A stretch of DNA of 64,000 nt, from positions 128,198 to 192,197 of the IMG/VR virus record IMGVR_UViG_3300020172_001601; one strand, given 5' to 3'. The stretch is from a virus. This document shows, piece by piece, positions 56,393-63,508 of the stretch. The position numbers and the translations under genes were made by a program. Position 1 is the first letter of the stretch. Each line of letters opens with the position of its first letter. The notes beneath the pieces were generated by a model. That model saw only the letters and a program-made list of their open reading frames with translations, ran no database searches and was not told the DNA's origin.

Positions 56393-57127
56393 ATGTCCGA
56401 ACACAGTGAGATCGCAAGGAAGTTTGCCACTCGTCAACCAAACAAGAAGCACAAAGGCCGTGTTGTTTGGTCGGGCAGTCGTGTCTATTGTATTGATGAC
56501 ATAATCTTCAGCTATGGTAGCCATTTCCCAATGGCGAAGCACTTGGGAGAAAAAGGCAAGAAGCGGCTGTTCATTAGGAACGACGACAAGTACAGCAGTT
56601 CCACCAGCGCCCACCAATCTTTGGTGCGACAGCATTGCCCCGGACCTAATGTTTCACGGTCGAAATTGTCAAAGTATGTTCACTTTGAAGATTTGACAAT
56701 GGAGCATATCCATCTGTGGCGTCCTGGTGTATACAAGCATATGTGGCAGGACACTCAAAGCGGGTTGTTCTACGACGATGCTGACTATCGTACCATTGAA
56801 CCCGATGAGGCCGATCCCACTGAGCCGTTTATGTCGCTCGATCACGAGCCAGACCCAAACGTATTGGAGAAAGCATTTAGAGTTGTAAATCTTCAACGCC
56901 GAGTGTATGTCTTTGTTAAGCCTTGCAAGCTGTCTCGCCAAGGTGAATTCAAAGCATACCGCAAACAGGAGTCCAAGCGATTTCAGCAGGGCATGTATTC
57001 TGTGCAAGAGGTACTTGTTTTGAAGATTAACAACAAGTATTTATTGTCTACAAATGGCATACTTGCTGAACTTGCAGGTGAACCGAAGACAATTGCTCAG
57101 GCATTAAAGATGAAAAGAGCGGCCTGA
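56393..57127 (+). CDS. Hypothetical protein (244 aa)
   Basis: No known family. Basic and mixed alpha-beta, with His/Tyr-rich centre (HIHLWRPGVYKHMWQD). A ribosome site is not evident; translation may follow the upstream YqgE-like gene, whose TAG is six bases before the ATG. It ends in TGA, two bases before the thioredoxin promoter. Confidence 0.65.
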   Translation: MSEHSEIARKFATRQPNKKHKGRVVWSGSRVYCIDDIIFSYGSHFPMAKHLGEKGKKRLFIRNDDKYSSSTSAHQSLVRQHCPGPNVSRSKLSKYVHFEDLTMEHIHLWRPGVYKHMWQDTQSGLFYDDADYRTIEPDEADPTEPFMSLDHEPDPNVLEKAFRVVNLQRRVYVFVKPCKLSRQGEFKAYRKQESKRFQQGMYSVQEVLVLKINNKYLLSTNGILAELAGEPKTIAQALKMKRAA

Positions 57128-57129
57128 AT

Positions 57130-57158
57130 TTTACAGGCCGGTTAGTCCGTAGTAGAAT
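57130..57158 (+). promoter_or_regulatory. Consensus promoter for thioredoxin
   Basis: TTTACA, 17 bp ending GTAG, TAGAAT. It leaves a leader of about 12 bases with CAGGAG before the ATG at 57176. Confidence 0.72.
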
Positions 57159-57175
57159 CACAACAGGAGAACGAA

Positions 57176-57484
57176 ATGCAATCAGTAACCTCTCAAACAT
57201 TCGATCAGGAAGTCATTCAATCCGCAGTGCCGGTCATTGTGGACTTTTGGGCGACGTGGTGCGGCCCATGCCGTGCGATAAAGCCTGTTCTGGAATCCAT
57301 GAGCAATGAGGCCAACGGTCAATTCAAGGTCGTTGGTGTGGATGTGGACCAAGAGTCTGATCTCTCCACAAAGTATAGCGTCAGTGCCATTCCAACCCTC
57401 CTGGTCTTCAAGAATGGCGAAGTGGTTGAACGCTTTGTCGGAGTGAAGACCAAGCAAGATTTACTGAAAGCGGTCGGACAATGA
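57176..57484 (+). CDS. trxA: Thioredoxin
   Basis: A 102-residue thioredoxin with WATWCGPCRAIKP near residue 28 (active-site WCGPC), cis-proline motif SAIPTLLVFKNGE near 71, and the usual strand VGVDVDQ. Length equals bacterial TrxA (about 105). It reduces disulfides and, on phages such as T7, a host thioredoxin serves as polymerase processivity factor. AGGAGAA ribosome site. It shares ATGA with the next gene. Confidence 0.95.
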   Translation: MQSVTSQTFDQEVIQSAVPVIVDFWATWCGPCRAIKPVLESMSNEANGQFKVVGVDVDQESDLSTKYSVSAIPTLLVFKNGEVVERFVGVKTKQDLLKAVGQ

Positions 57485-57843
57485 ACTGGCACGGGCGAAC
57501 CTTATCGGCTTACACCGATCTATTGGATGCAGTCACTAGGGTTGGCTCGCCAGAAGAAGCACAGGAGTTTCTGTCGGCCTATCGACAAGTCAATCCTCAT
57601 GCCGATGATAACGTCGGTTGGATGATTGGTGATGTTGATCGTGATGTTGGTAGACGTATCATCGAATGGTTCGGGTGTTCGCACCCGGTATTCGGCACGA
57701 CGTTTCCGACATTTGAAGAGGCGTTGCGTAAGGGGATTGAAATGGGACAAGCTATGAATGAAGGCGGCATTGACCGTCTCAATAAGTTGCTCCCACCAAG
57801 AAACCCTAATCCTTGGTTCATTGGCGCACTCGATGACGAATAG
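57481..57843 (+). CDS. Hypothetical protein with W-F-I-G-A-L C-terminal tail
   Basis: A 120-residue protein coupled to thioredoxin by ATGA. The main body is alpha-helical (TDLLDAVTRVGSPEEAQEFL, then FEEALRKGIEMGQAM). The last residues, NPNPWFIGALDDE, recur in close form at the end of the next gene (NEWYVGALHD) and near the end of the one after it (NEWFIGALRE). The bodies are otherwise unrelated, so this is a shared tail. It ends in TAG. Confidence 0.65.
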   Translation: MNWHGRTLSAYTDLLDAVTRVGSPEEAQEFLSAYRQVNPHADDNVGWMIGDVDRDVGRRIIEWFGCSHPVFGTTFPTFEEALRKGIEMGQAMNEGGIDRLNKLLPPRNPNPWFIGALDDE

Positions 57844-58105
57844 GAGCGTGCATGATTCGTGGCCCGCCGCCGTGAATATGTAAAGCAAGATATAGTTTAC
57901 TGAAAACCCTTGCTTTGCAGCCTGCCTCACCAGCAGTAAGATTGCTGCCGGGGTTCCGATTAGATTTCCGAAAAGACTATTGAACATCACCCGATTCTGA
58001 GGAACCAATGACGAAGGCTCGTAGCCCTCCTGTTTCAGTTTGACTCCCATCATTGCTGAGGCCCAGGATTTCCGCTTCCTGGGCCTCTTTTACTTGCGAG
58101 AGATC
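57844..58105. other. Intergenic region (about 260 bases)
   Basis: No rightward gene. A leftward frame covers it (starting near 58053) and encodes a hydrophobic helix (LFGNLIGTPAAILLLVRQAA), but it runs 320 bases into the opposite strand of 57481-57843 and has no ribosome site, so I do not call it. The only clear elements are a GC-rich stretch near 57865 and the terminator at 58058-58091. No consensus promoter is seen for 58106. Confidence 0.45.
58058..58091 (+). terminator. Intrinsic terminator
   Basis: GAGGCCCAGGA and TCCTGGGCCTC form an 11-bp stem with an eight-base loop, followed by TTTTA. It lies 15 bases before the ATG at 58106. Confidence 0.82.
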
Positions 58106-58516
58106 ATGTTCTCTTTGTTTCGTCTTCATCCCGATATGACAGGTCAATGGGAACAACTAATTACAGTTGATTCCTGGGAGCAGATGATTAGAGTTGTCGA
58201 ACAATACTTTGACATTATTCAAGTTGTTGATGGCAATTGGTTGCCTGTTCCAAGTGATTACGAAACTGCGTTCAAGGACGAGCATGGCGATGTTTATGTC
58301 GTTTATCGCATGATGCGGTCCCGATGGGACACAGATCGTTACTACGACGATTACTACGATGACATTGACAGGCAAACTCAACAAAGACGGGAATTAGAAA
58401 GATGGGAATACATCTTTCGCAATCCCGATCTCTTGATTAAGAAATACTGGCCGAAGCCAGCGTTGATCGAGGCAAATCGAAAAAACGAATGGTATGTTGG
58501 TGCATTGCATGATTGA
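58106..58516 (+). CDS. Hypothetical protein with W-Y-V-G-A-L C-terminal tail
   Basis: A 136-residue protein; the ATG after GAGAGATC is used because a longer frame would cross the terminator. The body has paired strands (WEQLITVDSW, FDIIQVVDGNWL) and a tyrosine/aspartate-rich stretch (RYYDDYYDDID). The end NRKNEWYVGALHD matches the tail of 57481-57843. It overlaps the next gene by eight bases. Confidence 0.65.
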   Translation: MFSLFRLHPDMTGQWEQLITVDSWEQMIRVVEQYFDIIQVVDGNWLPVPSDYETAFKDEHGDVYVVYRMMRSRWDTDRYYDDYYDDIDRQTQQRRELERWEYIFRNPDLLIKKYWPKPALIEANRKNEWYVGALHD

Positions 58517-58739
58517 ATTTGATGTTAAAGGCGATCAGTTGTACGCCTGCTACAGCGATGGCTCTTTCCCGGCATTCTTTGCACACGTTGCTTTGCCGGT
58601 TGTGTTGACAGCGTTTCCAGATTCAAAAAACGAATGGTTTATTGGCGCACTGAGGGAGAGCGAAAATGAAAATGCGATACCACCTAGACAGGAAACAGGA
58701 TGGCCTTGTGGTGCTGGAAGCAGAGCCGCAACTGCGTAG
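58509..58739 (+). CDS. Small hypothetical protein containing the W-F-I-G-A-L motif
   Basis: A 76-residue protein starting in the overlap with the preceding gene. NEWFIGALRE near residues 42-51 is the same motif found at the ends of the two preceding proteins. Here it is followed by about 25 more residues that overlap the next gene and look unconstrained. It ends in TAG. The original stop may have been lost, leaving a run-on end. Confidence 0.5.
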   Translation: MIEFDVKGDQLYACYSDGSFPAFFAHVALPVVLTAFPDSKNEWFIGALRESENENAIPPRQETGWPCGAGSRAATA

Positions 58740-59337
58740 CATTTTCGTGTATAGCCAAACTCGCAATACAATTCGAGTCCCACTGCCGTACATTCTTTTC
58801 ACTGTTCGATATGTGAAACTATCTTCGGGTAAGTTCTCATATCCTGGCATTTATGGTTCAGGACTCAGTGTATATGGGAACCTGAAGCCACTCGCCGATG
58901 TATCCGATAATGTGGTGTATTTGCCTACTGACTATGCTTCCAATAAAGGGCTGGTTTGCACTGAACATAGTTCGGACAATAAGAAGTTCAATACTGTGAC
59001 TGAATTGGTCAACTTCGTGGTGACGCATTGGTGGGGCCACCTTCACTATATTGACTATCAGCCGTTTGGTGCGACTGCATGGCAGGAAGCCAAGCTGGAG
59101 CAGATTCCAAAGGGCAAATGGCAAAAGGCTGGCGACTTCCGCAGTGCATTGCTGGAGCCAAAGTCCTATGGCTCGCCAGAACAACGGTCTATTCCAATGG
59201 ATGCCAAAGTTGTAGACCTGCAATGGCCTGCCACGTTGGAAATCACGCCGTTTGAGGGTCCAGCAGAGCCAGAAAAGCAAGAATCGGACCCGTATCGGTG
59301 CGACTGCTACGATTGTCGGGTAGCACGAGGCGAATAA
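58666..59337 (+). CDS. Hypothetical protein, paralogue of 52352-53005
   Basis: A 223-residue protein with GGGAGAG before the ATG. It shares with 52352-53005 the order VPLPYILFTVRYVKLSSGK, VYLPTDYASNKGLVC and NTVTELVNFVVTHWWGH, over about 110 residues. The end holds CDCYDC, a possible metal site absent from the paralogue. Function unknown. Confidence 0.68.
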   Translation: MKMRYHLDRKQDGLVVLEAEPQLRSIFVYSQTRNTIRVPLPYILFTVRYVKLSSGKFSYPGIYGSGLSVYGNLKPLADVSDNVVYLPTDYASNKGLVCTEHSSDNKKFNTVTELVNFVVTHWWGHLHYIDYQPFGATAWQEAKLEQIPKGKWQKAGDFRSALLEPKSYGSPEQRSIPMDAKVVDLQWPATLEITPFEGPAEPEKQESDPYRCDCYDCRVARGE

Positions 59338-59352
59338 AATTGGTCATCCGGC

Positions 59353-59381
59353 TTTACAAAGCCGGAAACCGATGGTAGAAT
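59353..59381 (+). promoter_or_regulatory. Consensus promoter for the amber-interrupted Pth2-like gene
   Basis: TTTACA, 17 bp ending GATGG, TAGAAT; GGCTTT and AAAGCC surround the -35 core. The leader is about 49 bases to the ATG at 59437, with TTGGAG. Confidence 0.78.
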
Positions 59382-59436
59382 GATTGCGGTGAAGAATAGA
59401 TAATCGCAGTAACCCACAAGAATTTTGGAGAAAGCC

Positions 59437-59895
59437 ATGACTCACTAGGTATCAACTTCGACCCGCAAGAGCCACGTTTACATCTTTGTCCGTCGTGACT
59501 TGCCGCCAGCACAAATTGTTGTGCAGGCTTCGCACGCTGCTTTTGAAGCAGCCTCTCTTCGCACCCCTGAACTCGACCACCCGCATTTCGTCTTGCTTGG
59601 ATTCCGTAATCAGCAAGAACTCGAACGGGCGCTTCGTCGTGTTCAATCTTCGGGGTTCCAGGTCTGCCCATTTTTCGAGGCCGACCGTGGTGACGAACTT
59701 ACCGCTTTCGCCACCCAGCCCATTTTCGAGCATCAGCGTTCGTTTTTTCGCCGGTATAACTGCCTGAGCGACGATCTGCTGTTTTCTGGCTTCACATAGG
59801 GCAAATCAAAAAATATATCCTCAGCCGAAGGTCCGTCCGTTGTATTGGACGCTGATCCCGGAGAGGGTGCGCACTTACAGGAAGCAATAGCATGA
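59437..59895 (+). CDS. Pth2-like peptidyl-tRNA hydrolase with amber codon 4 (and amber read-through end)
   Basis: The only start with a ribosome site (TTTTGGAGAAAGCC) is ATG 59437. Codon 4 is TAG (59446-59448), and no other start lies between it and the conserved domain. The domain (SHVYIFVRRDLPPAQIVVQASHAAFEA, then HFVLLGFRNQQELERALRRVQSSGFQV) matches peptidyl-tRNA hydrolase 2, which frees tRNA from stalled peptides: an RxDL strand, then the Q-x-x-HA helix. A second in-frame TAG at 59797-59799 ends the standard frame. Read as sense, the frame continues 31 codons to TGA 59893-59895, overlapping the next ATG by ATGA. The two CTA tRNAs could decode both ambers. Alternatives are a pseudogene or a sequencing error at codon 4. 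Confidence 0.72.
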
Positions 59896-60938
59896 CAGAA
59901 CCATATAAGCGAATTCACGTCTCCACCTTTGAGGAATTCTTCAAGAGTGAAGACTGGCGAAGAAACTGGATCGCCACTAATCGTCCAGAGAATGAAGTAC
60001 AAGCACATGATAAACGAATGTCCGACCGTGACGAAAAGAGAAAGGAATTCAGGAAGCGATTTCCGTTCACGGTAATTCTTCAAGGGGCATATCCAGAACA
60101 CGATTTTGTAAATCGTTGGTGTTGGCAGAACATTGGTCCGATGCAATGTGAAGAATGCCATGACTCATCATCGGAATATCCCGGTTGCCCGTTGGTATTG
60201 GCGACCGAGTATATTCAAACTGGCTGGTATCACAATCAAGCTGGTCGAAGGGTGTATTGGTCTGAGAAGGCGTACATCGAAGAGAAAGTACCAAAACACA
60301 GCCACGAAGGAACGTGGATGGGATATTGGTTAGGGAAGACCGGATACGACTATGGTTATAGTGAGTATTACTTTCAGAATGAATCAGATCGGGATAAGTT
60401 TCTCGCCGCAACCCCGATCTTTACCCTTGGCGAACGATACGAAAAGGAAAATGAGATGACTACGACAATGACCGCAGAGAAGGCCGTTCACCAAAGCAAA
60501 TGGGGTTTTCACCCTATCAGCCGTGAGGCCAGCAAGAAGCTCCGCTTCATCAACGGAGTGTATGCAAAGGCACAGCACTTGGCTGGTGCCTGGGAGCGAT
60601 GGGAACGCAAGCTGCCTGAGAACCGTGTGGTGAAGCGGGCAGTTAAGGGTGCCAATGGAATGAAGATCGGAACGGAAATCGTCAAGGATGCCGCTGGCAA
60701 TCCTGTGCCGTGGAGTGAACCGCAAATTTGCTCTCTGTTCCATGAGAAGGTTCCGGGCCATGTGAAGTATGGCAGCTTTGTCCGTGGCTTTGCCAAGGAT
60801 AATGGCTTCGGTGACAAGATTCTGTTTGCCTCTCGTCAGGCACGAACTCCTGAGCCGACTCCTGAAGACGTGAAGCCCTTCCCCTTCACCGAGGAAGAGA
60901 TTGATCGCCTTTACGAGACGGCCAAGGCGTGGAAATAG
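59892..60938 (+). CDS. Hypothetical protein (348 aa), possibly two units
   Basis: Two unlike halves. Residues 1-185 hold a cysteine/histidine segment (CEECHDSSSEYPGCPL near 80) and many aromatic residues. From MTTTMTAEKAVHQSKW (residue 189) a basic helical domain follows. An internal ATG at 60456 with AAGGAAA could start the second half separately. The first ATG overlaps the amber-extended Pth2 frame (ATGA). Family unknown. A terminator follows at 61037. Confidence 0.65.
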   Translation: MTEPYKRIHVSTFEEFFKSEDWRRNWIATNRPENEVQAHDKRMSDRDEKRKEFRKRFPFTVILQGAYPEHDFVNRWCWQNIGPMQCEECHDSSSEYPGCPLVLATEYIQTGWYHNQAGRRVYWSEKAYIEEKVPKHSHEGTWMGYWLGKTGYDYGYSEYYFQNESDRDKFLAATPIFTLGERYEKENEMTTTMTAEKAVHQSKWGFHPISREASKKLRFINGVYAKAQHLAGAWERWERKLPENRVVKRAVKGANGMKIGTEIVKDAAGNPVPWSEPQICSLFHEKVPGHVKYGSFVRGFAKDNGFGDKILFASRQARTPEPTPEDVKPFPFTEEEIDRLYETAKAWK

Positions 60939-61144
60939 TTGAACTTGGCGCTGGACGCCAATACCGAATTGCAGATTAACTTTCAAAGGTTTATCGGCAA
61001 GATCGGAAGCCAAGCAGTCAGATATATCTGATTGTAAAGCCCACTGGTTATAACCAGTGGGCTTTTTTATTTATCAGACTTGATCGACCTCGATATTTTG
61101 GAGATATTGCCTATATCCAGCAGCCCATATCGGAGGTTTCAAAC
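60939..61144 (+). other. Intergenic region with terminator
   Basis: 206 bases without a gene. It holds the terminator at 61037-61072. After it, TTGATC is followed by a poor -10 (AGATAT), and CGGAGG lies eight bases before the next ATG. No consensus promoter is visible, so 61145 may be read from a different promoter type. Confidence 0.45.
61037..61072 (+). terminator. Intrinsic terminator (long near-perfect palindrome)
   Basis: AAGCCCACTGGTTA and TAACCAGTGGGCTT pair over about 12 bp with a tight loop, followed by T4 and ATTT. Confidence 0.88.
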
Positions 61145-61429
61145 ATGAACTTATTCCTGCCCGTCGTAAAGCCAGAAATTGGCGGCTCTCTTCAACAAGA
61201 GATGGTCGAGAAAGCGAACGACCTCAAATACGTCAAGCAACAATTGCGGCGACTCGATACTGAAAATCCCACAGTTGCGTATTTTATACGCAACTTTGCG
61301 AAGACGACAAAAGATAAAGTCGGTGCAGCATATTGTGGCCTGATTGTATATCGTTTGTTGGAAAGTCAGGCCGAGGCAAACCGAATGCACCAAGAAGAAC
61401 TTGAAGCCGAACAATCGGTAATGAAATAA
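61145..61429 (+). CDS. Hypothetical helical protein (94 aa)
   Basis: All helical, with RBS CGGAGG. The middle (PTVAYFIRNFAKTTKDKVGAAYCGLIVYRLLESQ) is a pattern of two amphipathic helices. It ends in TAA, 75 bases before the DUF1003 gene. Family unknown. Confidence 0.65.
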   Translation: MNLFLPVVKPEIGGSLQQEMVEKANDLKYVKQQLRRLDTENPTVAYFIRNFAKTTKDKVGAAYCGLIVYRLLESQAEANRMHQEELEAEQSVMK

Positions 61430-61504
61430 CAGGCTCTTTGGTCAAAAGGGTTCTCAAACCAGTAGATAGGTTATGTGAAACTTTATGACCATCAAAGGAG
61501 CCAA

Positions 61505-61936
61505 ATGGAAGCAGATGAGCGTACATTCGGGGAAAAAGTCAGCGATGCTGTCGCTAAATTTGGTGGCTCTTGGTGGTTCATAATCACAGGAGCCGTAGTG
61601 ATCGCACTTTGGGTGACGATCAATATAGTTCCGTTTTTAGGTTGGATTAGATGGGACGATTATCCATTTATCCTACTGAACCTTTTCCTATCGCTAATCG
61701 CTGCGTTTCAAGCGCCATTTATCTTAATGGCACAACGCCGGTGCGAAATAAAACAAGACATGATATACCGGAGTCTTTTCCGGGAGATCAAAGAGCTTGT
61801 GGAGGCTGACTTGAGCCTGGAACACGAGATCATCGAAAAAAATATAAGCCTTGAAGCTGAATTGAAGGCCGTCCGTAGGGAACTACGGTCGGTCAAAAGG
61901 ATGCTCCGTGGACTGATAAAGGAGAAGGGGGTCTGA
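61505..61936 (+). CDS. DUF1003 membrane protein
   Basis: A 143-residue protein of the DUF1003 family. DERTFGEKVSDAVAKFGGSWWFIITGAVVIALWVTINI gives the family's helix-FGGSWWFI entry and first transmembrane segment. DDYPFILLNLFLSLIAAFQAPFILMAQRR is the second transmembrane helix with the conserved AP-x-ILM-x-QNR-like end. A cytoplasmic coiled coil follows (residues 95-140). The start is the ATG with AAAGGAG; a GTG ten codons upstream is rejected. Family function is unknown. Confidence 0.83.
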   Translation: MEADERTFGEKVSDAVAKFGGSWWFIITGAVVIALWVTINIVPFLGWIRWDDYPFILLNLFLSLIAAFQAPFILMAQRRCEIKQDMIYRSLFREIKELVEADLSLEHEIIEKNISLEAELKAVRRELRSVKRMLRGLIKEKGV

Positions 61937-61937
61937 A

Positions 61938-61966
61938 TTTACAACTCCAACATCCAGTGGTACAAT
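61938..61966 (+). promoter_or_regulatory. Consensus promoter giving a leaderless mRNA
   Basis: TTTACA, 17 bp ending AGTGG, TACAAT. The -10 ends five bases before the ATG at 61972. Confidence 0.76.
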
Positions 61967-61971
61967 AAAGT

Positions 61972-62910
61972 ATGAGATACCGAGCGACTGCGACGATTGT
62001 GTGGGACTTCGACACACAATTACCGCATAACGAAGCCCAGGAGCTTGCGAACAAGCACCTGGGAGAATTTCCCAATCAGGATGGCCTCAACGACTTACGA
62101 CTTGTAGTTCGCTTAGACAAACTCAAGGAGAAGGTCGAGAAGGTCAAACTTGGGGAATTCACAATCGAAGAAGTTATCCCCTTCATCACCAAAGAAGACA
62201 GTAAACGAGAATACGAGTACGAGGGAGCCAAGCACGCAGTCAGGATGAATTCTCACAGGTATTTCATATTCCGTGAGTGCATGACCTGTGTATCGTGTGG
62301 ATTGCCTGGAACTCGAATGTTTTTGGAATGTCACCCTGCGGATAAAAGCCCCCACTTCAACCTATATGGCGAAGAAGATGGCAAGCTGATATTGATGACC
62401 AAGGACCATATTCACGCCAAGGCATTCGGTGGCGAAGACCGGCACTCCAATTACCAAACCATGTGTCTGGTATGCAACAACTTAAAAGGTCACTCCAATT
62501 TGACCTTGGAGGGCGTTCGGGAACTGCGAAATGTCTATAATGAGAATAAGAACAAAGTCACCAAAAAGAAACTGCATTTGCTCATTGAAGAAACACGAGT
62601 AAAGCTGGAACAGCCCTGGCCTAGTGCGAAGCTATCCGGGACTCAGCGAAGGAAGCGGCTGGCGAAGATGAAGGCCACTGCTGATGCAGTAATGACTGCC
62701 TGCGACATTAACCTATATTCGGCTCAAAACATAGAGATATACGGCAAGTCTGTTTATGATGCAGTAGATGATGGCCACAAGCACGTTGGCTGCATTAAAA
62801 AGGGAACTTGTCTGGAGCCTCTGGTTGCGACTAAAGAAAAGGTGATGTGCAAATTGTTCGAGCATGATGTTGTGGTATTGCACCACAGTCTCGTTAAAGC
62901 AAAGGAATAG
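61972..62910 (+). CDS. HNH endonuclease
   Basis: A 312-residue protein with an HNH zinc domain near residues 100-170: CVSCG, then DHIHAKAFGGEDRHSNYQTMCLVCNNLKG, with the catalytic H of DHIHAK and the N of HSNYQTMCLVCN. The N-terminal 100 residues and C-terminal 130 are helical and unassigned. It cuts DNA; phage HNH proteins can be homing enzymes or packaging partners. It is leaderless from 61938-61966. The next gene starts four bases after the stop. Confidence 0.85.
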   Translation: MRYRATATIVWDFDTQLPHNEAQELANKHLGEFPNQDGLNDLRLVVRLDKLKEKVEKVKLGEFTIEEVIPFITKEDSKREYEYEGAKHAVRMNSHRYFIFRECMTCVSCGLPGTRMFLECHPADKSPHFNLYGEEDGKLILMTKDHIHAKAFGGEDRHSNYQTMCLVCNNLKGHSNLTLEGVRELRNVYNENKNKVTKKKLHLLIEETRVKLEQPWPSAKLSGTQRRKRLAKMKATADAVMTACDINLYSAQNIEIYGKSVYDAVDDGHKHVGCIKKGTCLEPLVATKEKVMCKLFEHDVVVLHHSLVKAKE

Positions 62911-62913
62911 GCA

Positions 62914-63477
62914 ATGCCTATCTCAATCAGAGGCGTCAGCGACCATTTCCCACTCAAAGAACTCCGAGTGATGCAGGATGATCTGCGTCATTGGGACACA
63001 ATGAAAGAAATGGTCGCCTTCGTTAAGGAAGGTGGTTTCTGGACTCAGGAGTATCTTGAAAAATATTCCAAGAAAAAGAAACTAACCAGGGTTTCCCCTT
63101 TGATTGCCATTTCTCGGTTCGAGGATGGCCTTGATTTTGTTCACGACGGACACCATCGGTGTGTCGCCACTTGGCTGGGTGGACGTGAATTCCTGATACC
63201 AGAAGAGTTTCAGATCACTCCCTGGGTATATGACGATTACCTGGATATTGCCCCACAAAACAACTGGTATACGCCATTTAACCCCAAAACCCACGTCCGC
63301 ACCGCCGACTTTGCAAAGTTCAAAGCCGAGGCCAAGGAACGCTTCCAGAAGGACCAAAAAGAAGCTGTTGATTGGCTCTACGATCATCTTGATGATTTTC
63401 GTGCAGTTCGCACTATTAAGAATGTGCCGGAACTGGCTGCTATTATCAATAAACAAAAACGATTGGTGACACACTAA
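62914..63477 (+). CDS. ParB/sulfiredoxin-like fold hypothetical protein
   Basis: A 187-residue protein. ISRFEDGLDFVHDGHHRCVATWLGG near residue 70 has the strand, D-G-H-H-R and helix order of ParB-N/Srx-type domains (cf. the G-x-x-R box), usually involved in nucleotide binding or nicking. The C-terminal part is helical and basic. AAAGGAATAGGC precedes the ATG. A second ParB-like protein is at 11708-13042. Function uncertain. Confidence 0.68.
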   Translation: MPISIRGVSDHFPLKELRVMQDDLRHWDTMKEMVAFVKEGGFWTQEYLEKYSKKKKLTRVSPLIAISRFEDGLDFVHDGHHRCVATWLGGREFLIPEEFQITPWVYDDYLDIAPQNNWYTPFNPKTHVRTADFAKFKAEAKERFQKDQKEAVDWLYDHLDDFRAVRTIKNVPELAAIINKQKRLVTH

Positions 63478-63508
63478 ATATGAGTGCATGACTACTAAAG
63501 GAGGAGTA

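Noticed and set aside
57520-58053. Leftward 177-codon frame with a hydrophobic helix
   Set aside because: Overlaps the coupled gene at 57481-57843 by over 300 bases and lacks a ribosome site. It could be real only if strand-specific RNA is found.
59800-59891. A small RNA or tRNA in the gap after the Pth2 frame
   Set aside because: No cloverleaf or strong hairpin can be folded by eye; continued reading frame to an ATGA overlap explains the gap better.
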